DNA of 6,088 nucleotides, taken from Gammaproteobacteria bacterium (GTDB lineage: Bacteria; Pseudomonadota; Gammaproteobacteria; Eutrophobiales; Eutrophobiaceae). Location of the stretch: contig QNEM01000132.1 of NCBI GenBank assembly GCA_003645215.1, positions 1 to 6,088 of the forward strand, written 5' to 3'. Numbering within the stretch: position 1 is the stretch's first letter; each line of letters opens with the position of its first letter. Below the pieces are notes generated by a model. That model was not told the origin of the DNA and ran no database searches. It saw nothing but the letters and a program-made list of their open reading frames with translations. The position numbers and the translations under genes were made by a program. Below are positions 4,215-6,088 of this stretch, piece after piece.

Positions 4215-6088
4215 TTATTCCTGATACTCCCACTCTCTCCAGCCTTGTAACAAGGGGAAGTATAGTCCCAGCTTGATTGGCTGATCGCCATAGTCTTTCA
4301 TTAAGGCACCGTATTTTTCCAGTTGTTCTTTGTAACGTTCCTGTTGTTGATTCAGGAAGGCATCTACATCTTCGCCTTCATGACGGCTGGTTTTGTAGTC
4401 AATGATCCAACGTGTGCCGTCTTTATCGACAAAGGTCCGATCTATCTTGATGCTGATGACCTTTTCCTGATACACACCACTTAGTGCATATTCATTGTGT
4501 TGTTGCTGATGTTCGGCGGAGAGCAACCATTGACCGCGTTCATCTTTAATCATATTGCTCAGGGCTTCTTCTACCTGTTGGCTTGCCCAGTGACTTTCTT
4601 CCTCTCCAACCCCTTCTCGTGTAAGTGCTTGCCGGAACCAGGCGCGTTTGTGGTGTATCTGTGCTCTATCCCAGGCCTGATTGTTTTTACTTTGGTCTTC
4701 AGCCATAAGTTGAATACAACGATGTACCACGATACCGACGTGTCGTATGGTTTCTGTGGCCCATTCGAATTCAATGTCATTGTCTGAGGCTTCTGTCGTG
4801 GTTGCATCGCTTTGTTGCCAGTTCACATTCCTTGGTGGCCTGGGTCTTTTCCAGGTGCCCATGTGCCGACGAAAGTGATTTTCAACTTCAGCAGGCTCAT
4901 TTGTATCTTTTACAACATCTCCATGTCCCGATGTATAGACCCATTGATAGTTTGTTTCCACCACCGGCCAGAGTTTTGCCAGTAATGTATTCTTTTTTGG
5001 AGGTGATATTTCATTTTTCTCTTTTGATACCCTGGTTGCACCGAACAGATGCAGTTGTTCTCGTGCACGTGTTGCGGCGACATAAAGCAGGCGGCCCTGT
5101 TCATTCTTCAGTTTGGCTTTTTCAAGCATTTCCAAGTAACGATATAACTTGTCATCCTCGACACCGGTTTCCTTGATCGGTGCCAGTAACAAATCATTAC
5201 TGCCATCATCGCGCTGTTGTTCCTGCCAAAGTAATAAACGCTTCTCTTCCGCTTTGCCGCCACGACCCAGCCCCGGCAAGATGACGATATCAAACTCCAG
5301 GCCTTTGGCTTTATGGATAGTCATGATCTGTACGTTCATTCCATCCGAGGCACCATTGATTTTTGAATCGGCCAGGCTTTGCACATCGGCTGCGGCATAA
5401 AGACCTTCGACGGCCTTTTCCAGTTTGGTCAGTGTTTTAAGATCACTGCTTTCTTCTTCCTGCTGCAAGACATCAAAGTAGGTCTGTACATTTTCCAGAT
5501 CTGATTCATCTTCCAGCGTCGCTGGCCCGCCTATTTCCATCCACACCATTTCAACCATGCGACGCAGGGATTTGCGTCTGCGGTTTGCCATTGCCTTGTT
5601 GAGTACTTCTCTCAGTTGCAACAGCCGTTGTTGGCCATCTTTACTGAGTTTTTTCATCCTCAATTCATCATTCATGCATGACCAGACAGGTATTCTCTGT
5701 TGCTTGCCGGCAAGGACATCCAGATCGGCCAGGGTCAAGCCACACCAGGGGGCACGTAATATGGATAACCAGGCAACACGATCTGCCGGGTGTAATAATG
5801 CCCGCGTTAAGGCCAGGCAATCCTGAATCGCGGCACGGTGACTCAAGCGTTCTATGTCTACTGCCTGAAAGCGGATCTCGGCATGTTTTAAATGGCCAAT
5901 GATTGCTTCCAATTGTGGTCGGCTGCGTACCAGGATGGCGATTGATTTATGCAAATCCTTGTCATGAGTTTCTTCCTGTACCTGTTTGATGGTATGCACG
6001 ATCTGGTTCGCTTCTTCCTGGTGGGTGTCGTATGCGCTGCCGTTAAGATCATCCTGAAATAGTGGATGTATGACCACCTGCCCTGCGC
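4215..6088 (-). CDS. RecB/AddA-family helicase-nuclease, C-terminal half (5' end outside window)
   Basis: About 624 residues are in the window, and the frame is open through the right edge. A GTG at 6077 could be taken as a start, but A-Q-G codons continue upstream and the Walker A and other early helicase motifs are missing, so it is internal. Counting from that GTG: the RecB-type region VRSRPQLEAII...LTRALLHP (50-97), helicase motif V TIHKAKGLEFD (253-263), motif VI GRLLYVAATRAREQL (328-342), then a RecB-type PD-(D/E)XK nuclease with H452, D546 (KIDRTF), D560-Y561-K562 and the Y582/Q585 helix. The complete protein is usually about 1,100-1,200 residues. Such enzymes work with a partner (AddB or RecC/RecD) to resect double-strand breaks and degrade linear DNA. 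I cannot tell AddA from RecB safely, so give no symbol; AddA-like is my preference. The stop (4215) is 63 bases upstream of abiEi on the same strand with no terminator seen. Confidence 0.9.
   Translation of the reverse strand, partial: AGQVVIHPLFQDDLNGSAYDTHQEEANQIVHTIKQVQEETHDKDLHKSIAILVRSRPQLEAIIGHLKHAEIRFQAVDIERLSHRAAIQDCLALTRALLHPADRVAWLSILRAPWCGLTLADLDVLAGKQQRIPVWSCMNDELRMKKLSKDGQQRLLQLREVLNKAMANRRRKSLRRMVEMVWMEIGGPATLEDESDLENVQTYFDVLQQEEESSDLKTLTKLEKAVEGLYAAADVQSLADSKINGASDGMNVQIMTIHKAKGLEFDIVILPGLGRGGKAEEKRLLLWQEQQRDDGSNDLLLAPIKETGVEDDKLYRYLEMLEKAKLKNEQGRLLYVAATRAREQLHLFGATRVSKEKNEISPPKKNTLLAKLWPVVETNYQWVYTSGHGDVVKDTNEPAEVENHFRRHMGTWKRPRPPRNVNWQQSDATTTEASDNDIEFEWATETIRHVGIVVHRCIQLMAEDQSKNNQAWDRAQIHHKRAWFRQALTREGVGEEESHWASQQVEEALSNMIKDERGQWLLSAEHQQQHNEYALSGVYQEKVISIKIDRTFVDKDGTRWIIDYKTSRHEGEDVDAFLNQQQERYKEQLEKYGALMKDYGDQPIKLGLYFPLLQGWREWEYQE
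4387..4424. repeat. Direct repeat, right copy (38 bp, partner at 1323-1360)
   Basis: This block lies inside the intact helicase-nuclease gene, over the codons for the catalytic DYKT region, and matches 37 of 38 bases at 1323-1360. The flanking parts of the duplicated region are clearly less alike, roughly three quarters by eye. Confidence 0.85.

Noticed and set aside
4497..5400. Several plus- and minus-strand frames of 60-124 codons inside the helicase-nuclease gene
   Set aside because: All lie within a gene whose motifs are clear; they are frame shadows.
6075..6077. GTG as the true start of the helicase-nuclease gene
   Set aside because: The frame continues upstream to the window edge and the early helicase motifs would be missing.

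Overview
The window looks like bacterial chromosome, most likely from a gammaproteobacterium. The basis is the kind of genes present: a bacterial CarS-like membrane protein, a PgsA-type phosphotransferase and a RecB/AddA-type helicase-nuclease. Nothing here fixes genus or species. It reads as an accessory or defence-rich patch set among housekeeping-type genes.

Layout from left to right. (1) 1-711, minus: most of an XRE helix-turn-helix regulator fused to an ImmA/IrrE (HELGH) metallopeptidase, running off the left edge. (2) 712-822: an AT-rich divergent control region with two overlapping sigma70-type promoters and two inverted repeats. (3) 823-1110, plus: a 95-residue stand-alone GIY-YIG nuclease-like protein. 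(4) 1172 to about 1470, minus: a diverged, broken copy of the 3' end of the helicase-nuclease gene that sits at the right of the window. (5) 1504-2013, plus, and 2028-2591, minus: a convergent pair of membrane lipid genes, a CarS/CdsA-like CDP-lipid synthase and a CDP-alcohol phosphatidyltransferase. (6) 2624-4152, minus: an AbiE-type (type IV) toxin-antitoxin operon, antitoxin AbiEi then nucleotidyltransferase AbiEii, overlapping by ATGA, with a long inverted repeat over its promoter. (7) 4215-6088, minus: the C-terminal half of a RecB/AddA-family helicase-nuclease, open at the right edge.

The most unusual structure is that the last 86 or so codons of the helicase-nuclease gene occur twice in the same orientation. 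The lipid genes and the AbiE operon lie between the copies. The intact copy (right) and the fragment (left) share about 64 of 86 residues in my hand alignment, with no frameshift, so this is not a recent tandem duplication. It fits an incoming segment that supplied, or displaced, a foreign 3' end of the gene, with the left fragment left as a scar.

Functionally, the left end looks like a self-controlled switch: the XRE-peptidase probably represses itself and the nuclease gene from shared operators, with proteolysis as a possible trigger. The AbiE operon is a self-regulated abortive-infection or addiction module. The lipid pair would make a CDP-activated lipid and attach a head group. The link between the modules may be no more than co-location. 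No tRNA, rRNA, CRISPR array, integrase or complete insertion sequence is visible.
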